DNA of 21,976 nt from Gamarada debralockiae (GCA_002803225.1 NXFV01001099.1:1-21976); one strand, 5' to 3'; shown: positions 1 through 9,881, counted from the first letter of the stretch. Program-made: numbers and translations. Notes: generated by a model from the letters alone, not told the origin.

Positions 1-34
1 TAGACGCATTACGCCATTAGACGCATTACGCCAT
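1..34. repeat. 17-bp exact tandem duplication at window edge
   Basis: The unit tagacgcattacgccat occurs twice head to tail from the first base. Only two copies are visible and the array could continue beyond the window. No gene overlaps it; the nearest stop codon (minus strand) is at 50-52. It may be the edge of a minisatellite or an assembly join. Confidence 0.85.
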
Positions 35-49
35 GACTTACGTTAGTTT

Positions 50-365
50 TCACAAGTCCTTTGCTACCGTCTCGGCACTGTTCATACGCTTCTCAGTGTC
101 CGTCTGCAATTTAAGTTGTGCCTTCAGAGAATCGCGCTGATGCTCCAGGGCTTCGATCTCCTCCTCTAAGGAAGATTTCTCCTCGGCCAGCTGCTGGGCA
201 AGCTGCTTCGCATCCTTGAGAGCAACATCCTTTCCTCACATTAGCATAGCAGTTCATAGAGAAACATAGATCGCTGATCCATACCTCGCTAGCTAGCAGT
301 CCTGCATCGTCTTCCAACTTTCTCTTCTTTGCCTCAGGCTCGTCGGAGTGATCGATGTCAATCAT
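50..365 (-). CDS. Small coiled-coil protein, two exons (hypothetical)
   Basis: Read on the minus strand, exon 1 (365 down to about 285) encodes an acidic start with a basic KKRK patch that could be a nuclear localisation signal. It ends in frame at GAG followed by the donor GTATGG. A TGCTAAT branch site and an acceptor ending GAAAG fall just before a second exon that stays in phase 0 and runs to a TGA at 50-52. The product is about 86 aa. The second exon is almost entirely charged heptad-like helix (LAQQLAEEKSSLEEEIEALE), so a coiled coil is likely. An in-frame TAG lies upstream of the chosen ATG at 365. The family is not recognised, and it could be a fragment of a larger coiled-coil gene. 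The splice fit is good evidence for a real gene; function is unknown. Confidence 0.6.
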
Positions 366-1280
366 TTCGAGTCGAAGATGCGTGGGCCATAACTAGTCTT
401 ACTCAAGCGAGCGTTTGATACTTACGCCGCCCAACGAGCTTCATTGAAAACTTTGGAGGATATGCTGCCCAAATAAACATAACATGCTTACGACTAATGG
501 CGTTGGCAAACTCCTGTAAGCTTCCGACACTTGAAAATGTTAGGTCTTAATATTGATATATCTGCACAGTTCAACGATTATCCATGTTGGGATCTAGTGC
601 AATGGCTTGCAGAAGACAAATGGATGAAACATAAGCTTGCTGCGTATGGGCCGGGAAACATGGATAGAAAGATAATAGCATGCTGCAGCAATAGCAATGG
701 TGGAAGTCTGGGATGCAATGCGTTGAAGCAACAATTGAGTCCCATTTGCGTGAAGTATCCCAGCCGGATCTCCCATGAAACACTGGTTTGCACCTTTGAC
801 TTCTGAATCCAACGTCCTTCCTTGTTTTCTCTTTTTGCTTCTCTATACTATGCGTGCATCAAATACTCTATAGTGATGTCATGGGAGAAGATCTGGAACC
901 CTTACCATGAGGTCTGGAAGGCTTGAACCAGCTTGACAGAGGGCAGGGGTAGAACGCATGACGCAAACATTCATTGGGTTAATGGCAGCTCTTTTTGAGT
1001 GGAAATCTGAGGAAGTTCTATGGAATAATAGGCTCATGAAGAGTGAACAGGCTTCAAGGTAATTAGCACCACTTACAGGACACACAAAAGACTTCAGAAC
1101 GAGGAAGTTAACGGGTGAATGAATAATCGTCAGGATGTTTCATCTCAGGCTAATAGGGAATGCCAAAGCTTGAGCCTTTGTCTAGAGATCTTTAAAGCTC
1201 AACTGCTCATATGAGCAAGATTGAGAACCCTATAAATCTCGCCTGATCCGGCATATGGCGCATTGCTGCCTCTTTGGTCA
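366..1280. other. Intergenic stretch, no supported gene
   Basis: Only short ORFs of under 95 aa on both strands, with no recognisable motif or splice pattern. A strong minus-strand donor-like GTAAGTATC sits near 432, and the only acceptors downstream would give an intron of about 33 nt that breaks frame. At most it could belong to a 5' leader of the coiled-coil gene. Confidence 0.5.
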
Positions 1281-1571
1281 CTACAGTACTTTCCACAGTA
1301 TTGTTTCACCTCCCGTGCTCTCGAATCCTTGTGGATCATTATCACCGCCCATAGGTACACCCTCGGTAACTTCCTCTTCGGAGGTCTCATCTTCATTTTT
1401 ATCGCTTCCATCATTTGCACGTCCTGCCTCCAATTTGTCCTGATCATCGCTGCGTTCCTCTCCAGGATCATCTTGATACGACAGACTCGGCACTTGGTCG
1501 GTCGAGTCAAGAAGTGGGGTATTTCCAAACGATGCCAAAGTGCGACATGCAACAAAAGCCCGAAATCTATA
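1281..1571 (-). CDS. Acidic ORF remnant or terminal exon (hypothetical)
   Basis: The minus frame is open for 96 codons between a TGA at 1572-1574 and a TAG at 1281-1283, without a convincing ATG. It begins RFRAFVACRTLASFGNTPLL and turns strongly acidic (stretches rich in D, E and S such as NEDETSEEEVTEG). The skewed composition in one frame, against antisense frames that look random or artificially hydrophobic, suggests the tail of a real protein or an exon with its 5' part missing. No family is recognised. It may be a decayed gene fragment. Confidence 0.25.
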   Translation of the reverse strand, partial: YRFRAFVACRTLASFGNTPLLDSTDQVPSLSYQDDPGEERSDDQDKLEAGRANDGSDKNEDETSEEEVTEGVPMGGDNDPQGFESTGGETILWKVL

Positions 1572-1677
1572 TCATTACTGGAAAACGTTTATGGACGGAA
1601 AGTTTGCGTAAACGTCCCTCGCTTTCATACATCGCTCACTCGGGTCGGTCGATTTAGTTTCAGTGGTGCCGCAAACA

Positions 1678-1710
1678 CACCTCGCTTAGATACACGATGC
1701 AAGCGAGGTG
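1678..1710. repeat. Perfect 10-bp inverted repeat with a third arm copy
   Basis: CACCTCGCTT (1678-1687) is matched by its exact reverse complement AAGCGAGGTG (1701-1710) around a 13-nt loop. A further tgcaagcgagg direct copy follows at about 1714-1724. It could form a hairpin or be a tandem binding site. No gene or transposon end could be tied to it. From here to 2083 I see no supported gene. Confidence 0.6.
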
Positions 1711-2083
1711 GTTTGCAAGCGAGGCCTCTTTGTGACGTGCAACAAAGATTGATTGCTGATTTATGAGTGCGGAGAGAAGAGAGGAAGATTTATTGGGTGA
1801 TTTGAAACATGGAGAGAGTGGTAAATGGGAGCTAAAGCTCTATAGAGAAGTCAAGTGACCTGATTGGCTGCACTTGATGATAGCTCCGAAGACGAAAAAT
1901 TTGCTTTATCTCTGGCATTTCATTGTCCAACCAAGTCTTTACTATTGCTACAGCCTTATCAACGGCCTCTATAATCTTGCCAACAAAGATTTCAGTCTAA
2001 CTGATCATTGATGAATATGCCGCATCGACTCCACGTCTGAAATCGCCATTCTCGCAAACAGCCTCTGACTCTCCTTTGTCGAA

Positions 2084-4120
2084 TCAGACAAGCGACACTA
2101 TCGTGACATCCCCAAGATCAAAGTCGTCATGTATGTAACAGCCCCCAACGAATAAGTAGTCATCCTGGCCCTTCACTTTCCTCAAGATACACGGTGTTAG
2201 AAGTCCCATAATTCTGACTACATCATCATCGTCGGAGATCATGCTCGGCCCAGTCCCAATCCATCCTCGCTTTGTCCTGAAGAATGCGTTGGAAAGTGAT
2301 AGCCTATTGATCATTGACTCCAACTCCTTTTCATCTTCATCCGAGGCCGTGTTACTGAATTGTTCGCCGACCTGCCATCCCGGTGAGGTCTCCGCAATGG
2401 TCAGCTGTCGTCCCTGAATGACGAGTTGAGCCAATCTGGTAACAGCGCCAGGATATTCTTCAGTCTTGATCCCCAGCACCTGCGCGAACCTCACCATCTC
2501 CTTGTGGCTCGGAAGTTCATGGAAAGAAAGACTCCTTGCCTTCATAAAGATCTTTAATCGCGCCCAGACAGTGTGGCAAAGCGCGAAGAGATCCGACCCA
2601 ACGTCGATCGGAGAGCGCTTGACCTCTTCGATTGTGTCAAGCAGAATCAATCCGATACGGAGGCGACGAGAGAGAGGATTCGCCTCAAATTCAATTATTG
2701 GACTCTCCAACTCTTCAATCTCCCTATCTTCATCGAGCGGATGATTCCATGGACGAGTAGCACCCCTTTTGAGCTTATTGAGCCTGAAGTCGCAAACCCA
2801 TGACGGAGCCTCATCGAATTCGTCTGGCTTATCAGATTTGCCTGGCTCATCTGATTTGCCTGACTCATCTGATTTGTCTGGCTCATCTGATTTGTATGGA
2901 TCATGAGTCGGAGGAAGTATCTTTCGGTCCCAGATGCCTGCCAACATCAACACCTTGATGACATTCCTCCTGAGCAGCTCTCTCGTGAACGCGGTGTAAA
3001 CCTCGACAACAGACCTGCTGTACTTGACTTCGACCTTTACCGGAACGTCCCACGGGATAAGTGAGATCAATGCATAAACGCGGTCTCGGTCGTTTCCACA
3101 ACTTCGATAACGTAAGTCCCACATCGTGTCTAAATATCTTTGTGGACGGTCCATCATGATCATGAGTGGCAACTGACCAATCGGGCCCGGACTCGGGAGG
3201 CTTCCCGGGCTGAACATCGCAAGGTGATGAATACGGGACGTGCTGAGACCTGACAGCGAGCCCAGGTCTCTATCCATCCTAGCAGGGGGCCGGTAATAGC
3301 GTTGGTGTTTCTGCTCTCTAAATAAACCCACTATGTCCTCCACTGAATCGATGTTAGGCACTAAATCGGTCGCAGGAAGCCAGCCAATCTTGCGGACCGC
3401 CCGGTAGAGGAGGGAGATGGCCACCTCCAACACAAGCCACTCAATCTCTTGGGTCCCAAGATAGATAACCAAGTTGGAAGACAAAACCGCTTCTTGGGTA
3501 ATCCAAACTCGTGTGAACCATGGATTGGTGTATATCAAGTCCATTTTGGCCTTCTTTGCCATATCGAGCACGTCTCTTGGGTTGCCTTTCATGTCCTCTA
3601 GGTCAGATTCACCACCGAGCGGCAGCATTCTTAGGTGCCCGAGCGAGCCGGCCGGTGAGTCGTACCCGAAGGTGGGAGCCGAGTTCGCTATCGTCAACAG
3701 CTCGCGGAGGGCTGTCTCGGCGAAGCCCTGCTTGTCTGGGCCAAACCAAGCGATGGTCTTCTTGGCCTTGCGATAGATGTCTGCCATCATCTGGACCTGG
3801 CGATCCTTTTCCGGATTGTGTTGCTGGTTGATACAGATAGCATCGGCCCAGATGAGCCTGGATTTGTCGGGCAGTCTCAACCGCCGCAGAGCAACGTCTA
3901 AATTCGCCCAAATCTGCAAATCTCCCTCGTCTATGTTGAACATTTCCTTGGAATACTCAGTGCCGCAGACGTAAGAAAGTGCGTCAAACTCCGGGGCCTC
4001 ATCCAGTGACTTCAATATAAATGAGCCACACAACTTGTCTCCTGTTACAGGACTGGGTTCGAGTTTAAGGATGCGGATCATGCCCTCGCCGTGAAGGCGT
4101 TCATATATATACGGCGCCAT
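2084..4120 (-). CDS. HET-domain (heterokaryon incompatibility) protein
   Basis: An intact, intronless 678-aa ORF with its ATG at 4118-4120 in a good context (ACCATGG). The N-terminal half carries the HET signature in order: FDALSYVCG (about 45-53; the usual YVWG has Cys in place of Trp), LIWADAICINQ (about 89-99) followed by the ERxxQVxxMxxIYxxA-type helix (here DRQVQMMADIYRKAKK), AWFGP (about 124-128), and NPWFTRVWITQEAVL near residue 200. Known HET-domain proteins mediate vegetative incompatibility and regulated cell death in filamentous ascomycetes; the domain is related to the TIR fold. The C-terminal half is unassigned and contains a low-complexity KSDEP-type hexapeptide repeat. Length is normal for the family. 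Whether it acts as an allorecognition factor here is inference. No frameshift or stop is visible, unlike many neighbours. Confidence 0.93.
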   Translation of the reverse strand: MAPYIYERLHGEGMIRILKLEPSPVTGDKLCGSFILKSLDEAPEFDALSYVCGTEYSKEMFNIDEGDLQIWANLDVALRRLRLPDKSRLIWADAICINQQHNPEKDRQVQMMADIYRKAKKTIAWFGPDKQGFAETALRELLTIANSAPTFGYDSPAGSLGHLRMLPLGGESDLEDMKGNPRDVLDMAKKAKMDLIYTNPWFTRVWITQEAVLSSNLVIYLGTQEIEWLVLEVAISLLYRAVRKIGWLPATDLVPNIDSVEDIVGLFREQKHQRYYRPPARMDRDLGSLSGLSTSRIHHLAMFSPGSLPSPGPIGQLPLMIMMDRPQRYLDTMWDLRYRSCGNDRDRVYALISLIPWDVPVKVEVKYSRSVVEVYTAFTRELLRRNVIKVLMLAGIWDRKILPPTHDPYKSDEPDKSDESGKSDEPGKSDKPDEFDEAPSWVCDFRLNKLKRGATRPWNHPLDEDREIEELESPIIEFEANPLSRRLRIGLILLDTIEEVKRSPIDVGSDLFALCHTVWARLKIFMKARSLSFHELPSHKEMVRFAQVLGIKTEEYPGAVTRLAQLVIQGRQLTIAETSPGWQVGEQFSNTASDEDEKELESMINRLSLSNAFFRTKRGWIGTGPSMISDDDDVVRIMGLLTPCILRKVKGQDDYLFVGGCYIHDDFDLGDVTIVSLV
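2825..2896 (-). repeat. Four 18-bp tandem repeats inside the HET gene
   Basis: Four consecutive 18-bp units (2825, 2843, 2861, 2879) encode a hexapeptide of the form D-[EK]-[PS]-[GD]-K-S in the linker after the HET domain. Units differ at one to three bases. The 18-bp period keeps frame, so copy number can change without breaking the gene. The peptide is polar and probably disordered. Confidence 0.85.
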
Positions 4121-4979
4121 GGTACACGCAAACTTGATGTTGATAATAAAGGTTTTGGTGACGAAGATGCTGATAATGACCCCGGCAACGAATGTATCTA
4201 GGCGCAGCCAAGTTTATGAGGCAAGCAAACGTAAATAAAAGTATTTCATTTTATGTTAGACGACATCTTGTAGCTATTCAGCTTATTTGTTGGACAGTTG
4301 CCAACTGCAAATCCCTTATGATGCTGTGGCACTCAGTCTGTTCGACTCAGAAGTCGGTACAGCAACGTGCGGCGTTGGGATAGAGCGAATCGCAAATATC
4401 CCGCATTTAAAAGTACAAATATCGTCTCTAGCCATAGAAAATGGCGAGAAAAAATTGGCCCTGTCAGATCGAAAGCTTCTCAGCAATGCTGCATGCAGGC
4501 TTCGACCGGAGACCCAATTCCGATAGCAGCTCATTGGCAATAAGCCAAACGCATACAGCTCTGTAAGCCTACGGCCACCTGCGCATTATCGATTGGCTAA
4601 CAAATTGGGACGTTCAACTCTGCGGCTACTTAGCCGGCGGTAACGAGACAGACGTGATAGGACACCAGTTCAGCGAGGGTCGCCCGACCATGCTGTCCCA
4701 TGCAGGTTTGGCACGATTATGCAAAGTCAGCTGCAGCTGGATCCTCAGCTCGCAGCTCGCCAGGCTTGTCAAGTTGAAGAGCTCGGGTGGTCTGTTATTT
4801 TATTATTTCCAGTCTTGAGTGTGCAATGCATTGAGCCATACCGTATGGCGTTTTGAAGTTTGCTGCAATTTCACTTCACGAAGTAAATTCCCTTCGCGAC
4901 CACAACTTTGGCACAGCTAAGTGTCATTAAGTCTGATCCATCATGCTTGTTGCGGATTCTTTGGCATGTATTCGCAACC
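4121..4979. other. Intergenic region between divergent genes
   Basis: Separates the HET gene (minus) from the membrane-protein gene (plus), so it should hold both promoters. Only short ORFs without motifs are present. No RNA gene, repeat or transposon end was recognised. Confidence 0.5.
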
Positions 4980-6505
4980 ATGTACCCCTGGAAGAAGACA
5001 CTTTCTGCCTTGAGTGCTCGTACTGGGCTCTGTGTCGACGCACTTGGTCTTGTGACGATTCTTGGCTCAGAGGAAATCAATGCCAGCGTCGGGCGGCTCG
5101 TCCCGAGCCGATACGTCGAATTTTTGCCGCTGTTGGGTGCTTTCGTCATCGCCGGCAATCGCTTTGTTGAAAAATCACCAGGATTCACTCTCTACAATGC
5201 GACGAGCGGTGTCCAGACGACCGAGTTAGCTGGTTGGCTTTCCCGATGGCTGAAAGCACAGGATTTCCATCAGATACACAGCAAAGTTATCTGGAAATTC
5301 AAAACTCGACCAGCCAGATGGACAGATTTCTTAGTTGGCTTTGTGCTCATAAGCTTGCCCTGCAACGGGATGCTGATTGCACTGACGGTGCTTTCGGAAG
5401 ACTGGTGGGGTTTTGCAAATGCAATGGCCATGGTCATCTCAGTGCTCGTCCGATGGGTTCTCGTGGAGCAGAATCGTGCTGGAATTGACATTGCCGTCGA
5501 GACAGCCAAGAAAAAGCACGATGCGAAATGCGAAGAGTACGAGGCGGAAAAAGCAGTGACGCCGAGCAATTCCGGTCCGGATTCAAACCAAGCAACACAT
5601 TTTAAGGACCCAAGCCATGGCGCGAAAGTGATTGTTGTGATGGATGATTCTAAAGTCGTCACAATGAGAGCACCAGAGACCCTGTTAGGGCCCGTTTTCG
5701 CCGCAAATCCTGAAATCCCAACCGTCGCATGTATATGGTGTTCAGATGGATTGGTTGGGCCGCTTTCGCCGTTCACATTGTTAGCATCGGCATGGCTGCT
5801 CTTGCCACTCAGATATGCACGGTCGTCTTACTCGCCATTTCAACCGTTCTCACTGTCTACAAGTTCGGTTGTGCCGATTCTACAATCTGGCAAAGCGTTG
5901 AAGAGACCTGGAATGCCCATTCAGCGAACAAGAAAAACTCGAAGACAGAAATATCTTGCTGGATTGGTTCGAGGTTGGTGGCACATTGTTCCGAATACCC
6001 TCTCGAGTATGAAGGTTTGAGCCCGGCGTTGAAAGAAAATCCTCAGGCAGGGTCTCCAAGCGATGGCTACGAGTCAGATGAACATGATGAAGCTGGCGAA
6101 ATCAGTGCGGTGCACAAGCTAAACCAGCAAGATAGTTCACAAAGCATGCGTAGGATATGTAGGCCATTCGCTTACATTCGCCGAAGACAATCTAGGACCG
6201 ACCATGAAGCAAACCAAACGGAAGGAGAACAAGGCCCAAACCGAACGGAACGCCGCCAAAATCTTTTTGTCTGGCTAAATCTCACTGCATCTGAGAGGAA
6301 GAGCATGGAGAACTGGAATCTATTTCCGCATGTTACGGCGAATCCCGAATGGCGGAAGGACTACGACAGGAAGAGGAGGATACATACACAACGGCTGCGC
6401 AAACGTAAAGGAAAACCCGAACAGAAGCATCAATCAATCGCAACTGAAGTCGACAAATCGACTGGAATAGATGGACAGATCGACCAAATGACTGAGGCTG
6501 GATAG
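4980..6505 (+). pseudogene. Fungal multi-pass membrane protein, frameshifted
   Basis: The first part reads from an ATG at 4980 (context GCAACCATG) to about 5728. The second part reads in a different frame from about 5729 to the stop at 6505. Together they look like one protein of a widespread, uncharacterised fungal membrane family. Part 1 has two hydrophobic segments (FLVGFVLISLPCNGMLIALT and a run around FANAMAMVISVLVRWVLV), a charged helix, then VIVVMDDSKVVTMRAPETLL. Part 2 starts with RWIGWAAFAVHIVSIGMAAL and VVLLAISTVLTVY, two more membrane spans, then a long polar, highly charged tail. Conserved-looking text runs straight across the frame change (IPTV then MYMVFRWIGW) and no GT..AG intron of normal size fits, so a single-base indel near 5725-5729 is the simplest reading. 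It could be a recent pseudogene or a sequencing error. Confidence 0.65.
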
Positions 6506-6650
6506 CGTGGTATATTCGGGGATTTCAATTGTGTAATGGACTTATAACAGTTTGGACTGCTGATAATGATTGTTTATACATTACCAAATAGCAACCACAG
6601 CAATATGTAATGAAACAGGATATCTCAATAATCCATGACCCACGAACCAT

Positions 6651-8003
6651 TCAACCCATCTTAGCAACTGTGCTCTTGGGTACATCCATCTTTTCTAGAA
6701 TGCTAGGATCTGCCTCGAACAGCTGGCCCCCCACAACGTCCTTCACTACCGATAAAACACTCCGCTCAATAACTGTTGCCGGAACTTTCGGTTGACCTGT
6801 TACAATCATGACGCGTGCTAAATATCGCAACAAGCTATGTAGAGCCCTCTCCTTCTCATGGCGCGTTCTAGACTTCATAGCGTCCATACCTTGGGTGAGA
6901 AGAGCTGGCATGTACGTTGGCTGCACGGCCGGCTCGGCAACCGAGCCGTCGAGGTTCAGCGTGTGGATGAGGGAGTCTTTGGTGGACTCATCGAGAGACA
7001 GCCACGATGCATCATATAACTCAGCTGTCTCCAGGTCAGCGACACCGCCCATACACAACAGTCGCATCAGTGCGTGGTCTTGAGAGTCTCTAATTTTGAG
7101 CTCTCGGAAACCCTTCTCACGGAGCAAGTTGGCCCGTCGGATCAATATCTGGTCATACCCATCACGCAATCCGACGCCACCAGAAATGATAGCTGTGGCG
7201 ACATCGTAGACATTGTGGTAGGCCTGATAAATTGGTTCGGTCATCATTTTGGCGCAAGTCCAATCCAAGTGGCCAGCTGCTCCCGAAATATCGAGTAATT
7301 GCTCCATGAAGCGAAGTTCAAACATACGAGCTTCGCCTTTGACCTCCAACAAGCCCGATAAACATGCGGGTGCGTTCTCCGCTTGAGCCAGCTGTCCAAC
7401 GTTGAATTCGGCTCCTAACTCCATGCCGCGGATCACTTCAGCTTTGTGCACGGGTGAAAGCCGGTCTAGGCAGCGGACGAGACCGACATTGACTGCTTTG
7501 AAGAGAATCATGTCATGATTTAGGGAAGATATATCTTCGCCCGTCTTCTCACGGTAGTCGTCGGCAAGCTGAGGATCCTTGCCGAGATCATTTACCACAA
7601 TAGACGTGATGAGGACTCTGAGATGTATGGGCTCTAAGAGGCCTTTCTGAAACATCTGGCTGATCCAATCGAAGGAGTCGCGCGTCAATCTAACAGGGGC
7701 TGGCTGTGATCCTACAAATACTTCGTACTGTCGATTGTAAAGCCATCGTAAAGCGAGGACTCCGACAAGAGTGCGGTTTATCTCATCATATTCCGCTCCA
7801 TATAGAATGTGGGAAGGAGAGCGTATCGAGGAAAGGGCAGCGCTCTGATCACGAAGAGAGTACGCTCGCTTGAGGCGGTCCAATTCGTCGGGAAAGTGAT
7901 CGCGGATTAGGCAGAGGACTTCCTTGTCACCAATGCTGAAAAAGGAGTCGGGCTGGAAGAGACCGAATTGAACGTGGTCGCAAGGGATGGAGGACTGCTC
8001 CAT
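6651..8003 (-). CDS. Conserved fungal protein of unknown function, possible degenerate HD-type fold
   Basis: An intact, intronless 450-aa ORF, ATG at 8001-8003. I recognise the general pattern as a conserved, uncharacterised ascomycete family but cannot name it with certainty. Landmark segments are H127 with VVNDLGK (136-142), SLNHDMILF (160-168), FNVGQLAQAENAP (about 200-213) and RFMEQLLDISGAAGHLDW (about 230). H...[N]D-L-G-K followed by N-H-D resembles the layout of HD-domain metal phosphohydrolases, with Asn where the first His of the HD pair is normally found. That is inference only. The C-terminus has LLCMGGV and QPTYMPALL motifs. There is no signal peptide or membrane segment, so it is probably cytosolic. 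It sits tail to tail with the preceding membrane gene, about 145 bp apart. Confidence 0.85.
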   Translation of the reverse strand: MEQSSIPCDHVQFGLFQPDSFFSIGDKEVLCLIRDHFPDELDRLKRAYSLRDQSAALSSIRSPSHILYGAEYDEINRTLVGVLALRWLYNRQYEVFVGSQPAPVRLTRDSFDWISQMFQKGLLEPIHLRVLITSIVVNDLGKDPQLADDYREKTGEDISSLNHDMILFKAVNVGLVRCLDRLSPVHKAEVIRGMELGAEFNVGQLAQAENAPACLSGLLEVKGEARMFELRFMEQLLDISGAAGHLDWTCAKMMTEPIYQAYHNVYDVATAIISGGVGLRDGYDQILIRRANLLREKGFRELKIRDSQDHALMRLLCMGGVADLETAELYDASWLSLDESTKDSLIHTLNLDGSVAEPAVQPTYMPALLTQGMDAMKSRTRHEKERALHSLLRYLARVMIVTGQPKVPATVIERSVLSVVKDVVGGQLFEADPSILEKMDVPKSTVAKMG

Positions 8004-8489
8004 AATTCATAGCCAGACAAGCTGGGTAACTTTCCGCACGTCGACGTCGTCGGAGTGATGAGGAGCATTTCAGTGGTATCAAGAGAGACTGGAACTCTCG
8101 CTTCGCCGTCCTTGCATTCGCTGAGTGATTGGCGGATTTTAGGGGGTCTGTGCGCCAAAGCCTCGCGGTTACGAGTAAACTTGCAACACCTCCTCTGTTT
8201 CAACCGTTCAAGACAGTGAGACCTTTGATCAGAGTTCTCGGAAGCAAAATTGTAAATTCTTTTCATGATAATCCTCTTACTATCATCTCGAGAATCTTAA
8301 CTCAAGATGTCAGCAAACTCACCACAAAGATAGCCCTCCGCAAGGCCGGAATCCCTTCCAATACATTCTCTATCCCAGAGTCGAGACTAGGCAAACCCAG
8401 CGATCCCAACACTCAAAATGAACTCCTACCATTCGCGAATCCGCTGGCAAACCTCTCAGTGCCAAAGTCCTGGTAGTCCTGGGCTACGC
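8004..8489. other. Region upstream of the 450-aa gene, no supported gene
   Basis: Holds the presumed promoter of the 450-aa gene and a plus-strand open frame (about 8129-8476) that lacks a proper ATG and any motif. Its last part runs into the left inverted repeat of the transposon. Not called as a gene. Confidence 0.45.
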
Positions 8490-8506
8490 CAGTGCCGCCC
8501 TCCAAA

Positions 8507-8540
8507 GCCAAGAAAAAGGCGGCCGAAATTGGCCCGTGCA
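8507..8540 (+). repeat. Left terminal inverted repeat of the Tc1/mariner element
   Basis: Starts GCCAAGAAAAAGGCGGCCGA and ends TGCA. It matches the reverse complement of 9848-9881 at 31 of 34 positions, with an exact 15-base core GCGGCCGAAATTGGC. Similarity fades on both sides. Confidence 0.8.
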
Positions 8541-8657
8541 AAACACCAAAAATCCTACAATCTATTATTACTTCTAATATCTTGTCATTTGGCCTCCTAC
8601 TCTCCTACAATCATGTAGCCTTTTCGTATACCAATTATACATGCTTTGAATTGTAGT

Positions 8658-9812
8658 TTAGTCCATTTCCTTCTTAAAAATTCGAGTAAACTGTGCTAGA
8701 GCAGCCTTCTCTGTTGTCCATCGCTTTGCATAAAACGCCTTCTTTAAAGGGTGTACCATTGCCTCCATAATAGAGAAATCAGGAGATACGCCAGGGAGTA
8801 TAATAAGAGATAAATCATGCTCCTTTGCCCAAGCTATTGTAGCTTTGCTTTTATGCACCGAATCTGCGTCGTGACAAAGCGTCAAACCTTGTCCACGAAG
8901 CTCCTCGATAATCTGTGGTAAGATCTCCTTTGTGTAGACCTTTGTAGTCATTTTTCCGACCTCATTTGGAACCTCGTATAGTATAATCCTTCGATAGTTG
9001 TACCCTATAACAACAAAGACATTTAAAAGCTTCAAATACTCCTCCTCTCGTGCCTTTGCCTTTGTATCCTTTGAGGTAATCTTCTTGTAATAAACATTAG
9101 CTGGCTTGTATCGAAACTTCGCGCCGCGTTTACGTTTATTCGTTTCGTGATTTGAGGGCTAATTCCAAGGTGAAATTCATCGCAAAATGCTATATCGAAC
9201 CAATTCTTTGAATGAGGCCTTTCTAGTAATTGTTCATCGATCTAATCTAGTCGATATATAGCTTGCGCAGGTGATAGTTCCTTTCTTCCTTGCAAACTGC
9301 GTTTATAAAGCCCTCATCAAGTTTATAAGTACGCTAAACCGTAAATGTTGAAACTGTACGTCGCCCTAGTGGCTTTGAATAAAGGGTTTGTAGTAGTATA
9401 ATACCTGTATCTTCTGTAATGTCTAACTATAGCTTGCCTTTATCATTAAGAGGGACTGAATCGTCGTCAAGGTAATCGTTAATTGCAGCTGTATCAGAGC
9501 GCGTAAGAGCTCTCTTTCGCCCTCACGGATCAGGTCCACTATCAGGTTGATTTCGAAGTGTTCGCGGTTGCTTTGAAGCAAGTATTCGAGTTTGTCTGCG
9601 TTGCGTAATGCCAGTAACTTCGCGTACAACTGTTTAAGAGATCGTGATACCAAGAGCTTAAGAGAAAGCTTTTGCGTAAAGGACACTGTATCATAAGGGA
9701 GTTCTAGGGTGTCCGTGAGCAGTGTATAGCTCTGGCGGAGGTATAAAATGACGTGCACGCGATTTACGCTTTTGAATTCGAGCTATTGCGTTGCGTTGTG
9801 TAGATGTTGAAC
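8658..9812 (-). pseudogene. Tc1/mariner transposase pseudogene (DDE/D)
   Basis: The longest intact piece (8658-9035) carries the C-terminal half: the second catalytic Asp in LTLCHDADSVHKSKAT, then LPGVSPDFSIMEAMVHPLKK, matching the SPDL(N)P-(I)E region of Tc1/mariner enzymes. Upstream, FDIAFCDEFHLGI carries the first catalytic Asp. It is separated by a 1-base frameshift from a basic segment, RKRGAKFRYKPANVYYKK. Further upstream the N-terminal DNA-binding part is readable (STQRNAIARIQKRKSRAR, later TQRRQTRILASKQPRTL and ALTRSDTAAINDYLDDDSVP). In-frame stops occur in the N-terminal half (one TGA and several TAG), together with extra frame changes near 9680 and 9240. CGA to TGA and CAG or TGG to TAG changes are what C-to-T mutation on either strand gives, compatible with repeat-induced point mutation or plain decay. 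It moves DNA by cut and paste when intact; this copy cannot. Confidence 0.88.
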
Positions 9813-9847
9813 TATTTACATGTAAACACTCCTTTTCTTAGTGAGGG

Positions 9848-9881
9848 TGCATGTGCCAATTTCGGCCGCTTTTTTCTTGGC
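9848..9881 (-). repeat. Right terminal inverted repeat of the Tc1/mariner element
   Basis: Plus-strand text runs tgcatgtgccaatttcggcc to cttggc. Inverted, it matches 8507-8540 with three mismatches, at least two of them A against G or C. It lies just upstream of the transposase N-terminus and ends about 80 bp before the aquaporin-like start codon. Confidence 0.8.

Noticed and set aside
11..503. 13-base inverted similarity (acgccattagacg at 11-23 and cgactaatggcgt at 491-503) as possible TIRs of a 0.5-kb element.
   Set aside because: 12 of 13 match but similarity does not extend either way and no target duplication is visible; too short to support.
531..806. 91-codon plus ORF starting MKMLGLNIDISAQFND.
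   Set aside because: No family motif and no splice support; similar-length ORFs occur on the other strand, so it is probably chance.
1263..1766. Plus-strand 167-codon ORF with a hydrophobic stretch (FGGLIFIFIASIICTSCLQF).
   Set aside because: Antisense of the acidic minus-strand frame at 1281-1571; no splice signals or family motifs, and the hydrophobicity is explained by the opposite strand.
4316..4540. 74-codon minus ORF between the HET gene and the membrane gene.
   Set aside because: No motif, competes with an ORF of similar length on the plus strand, and no splice pattern.
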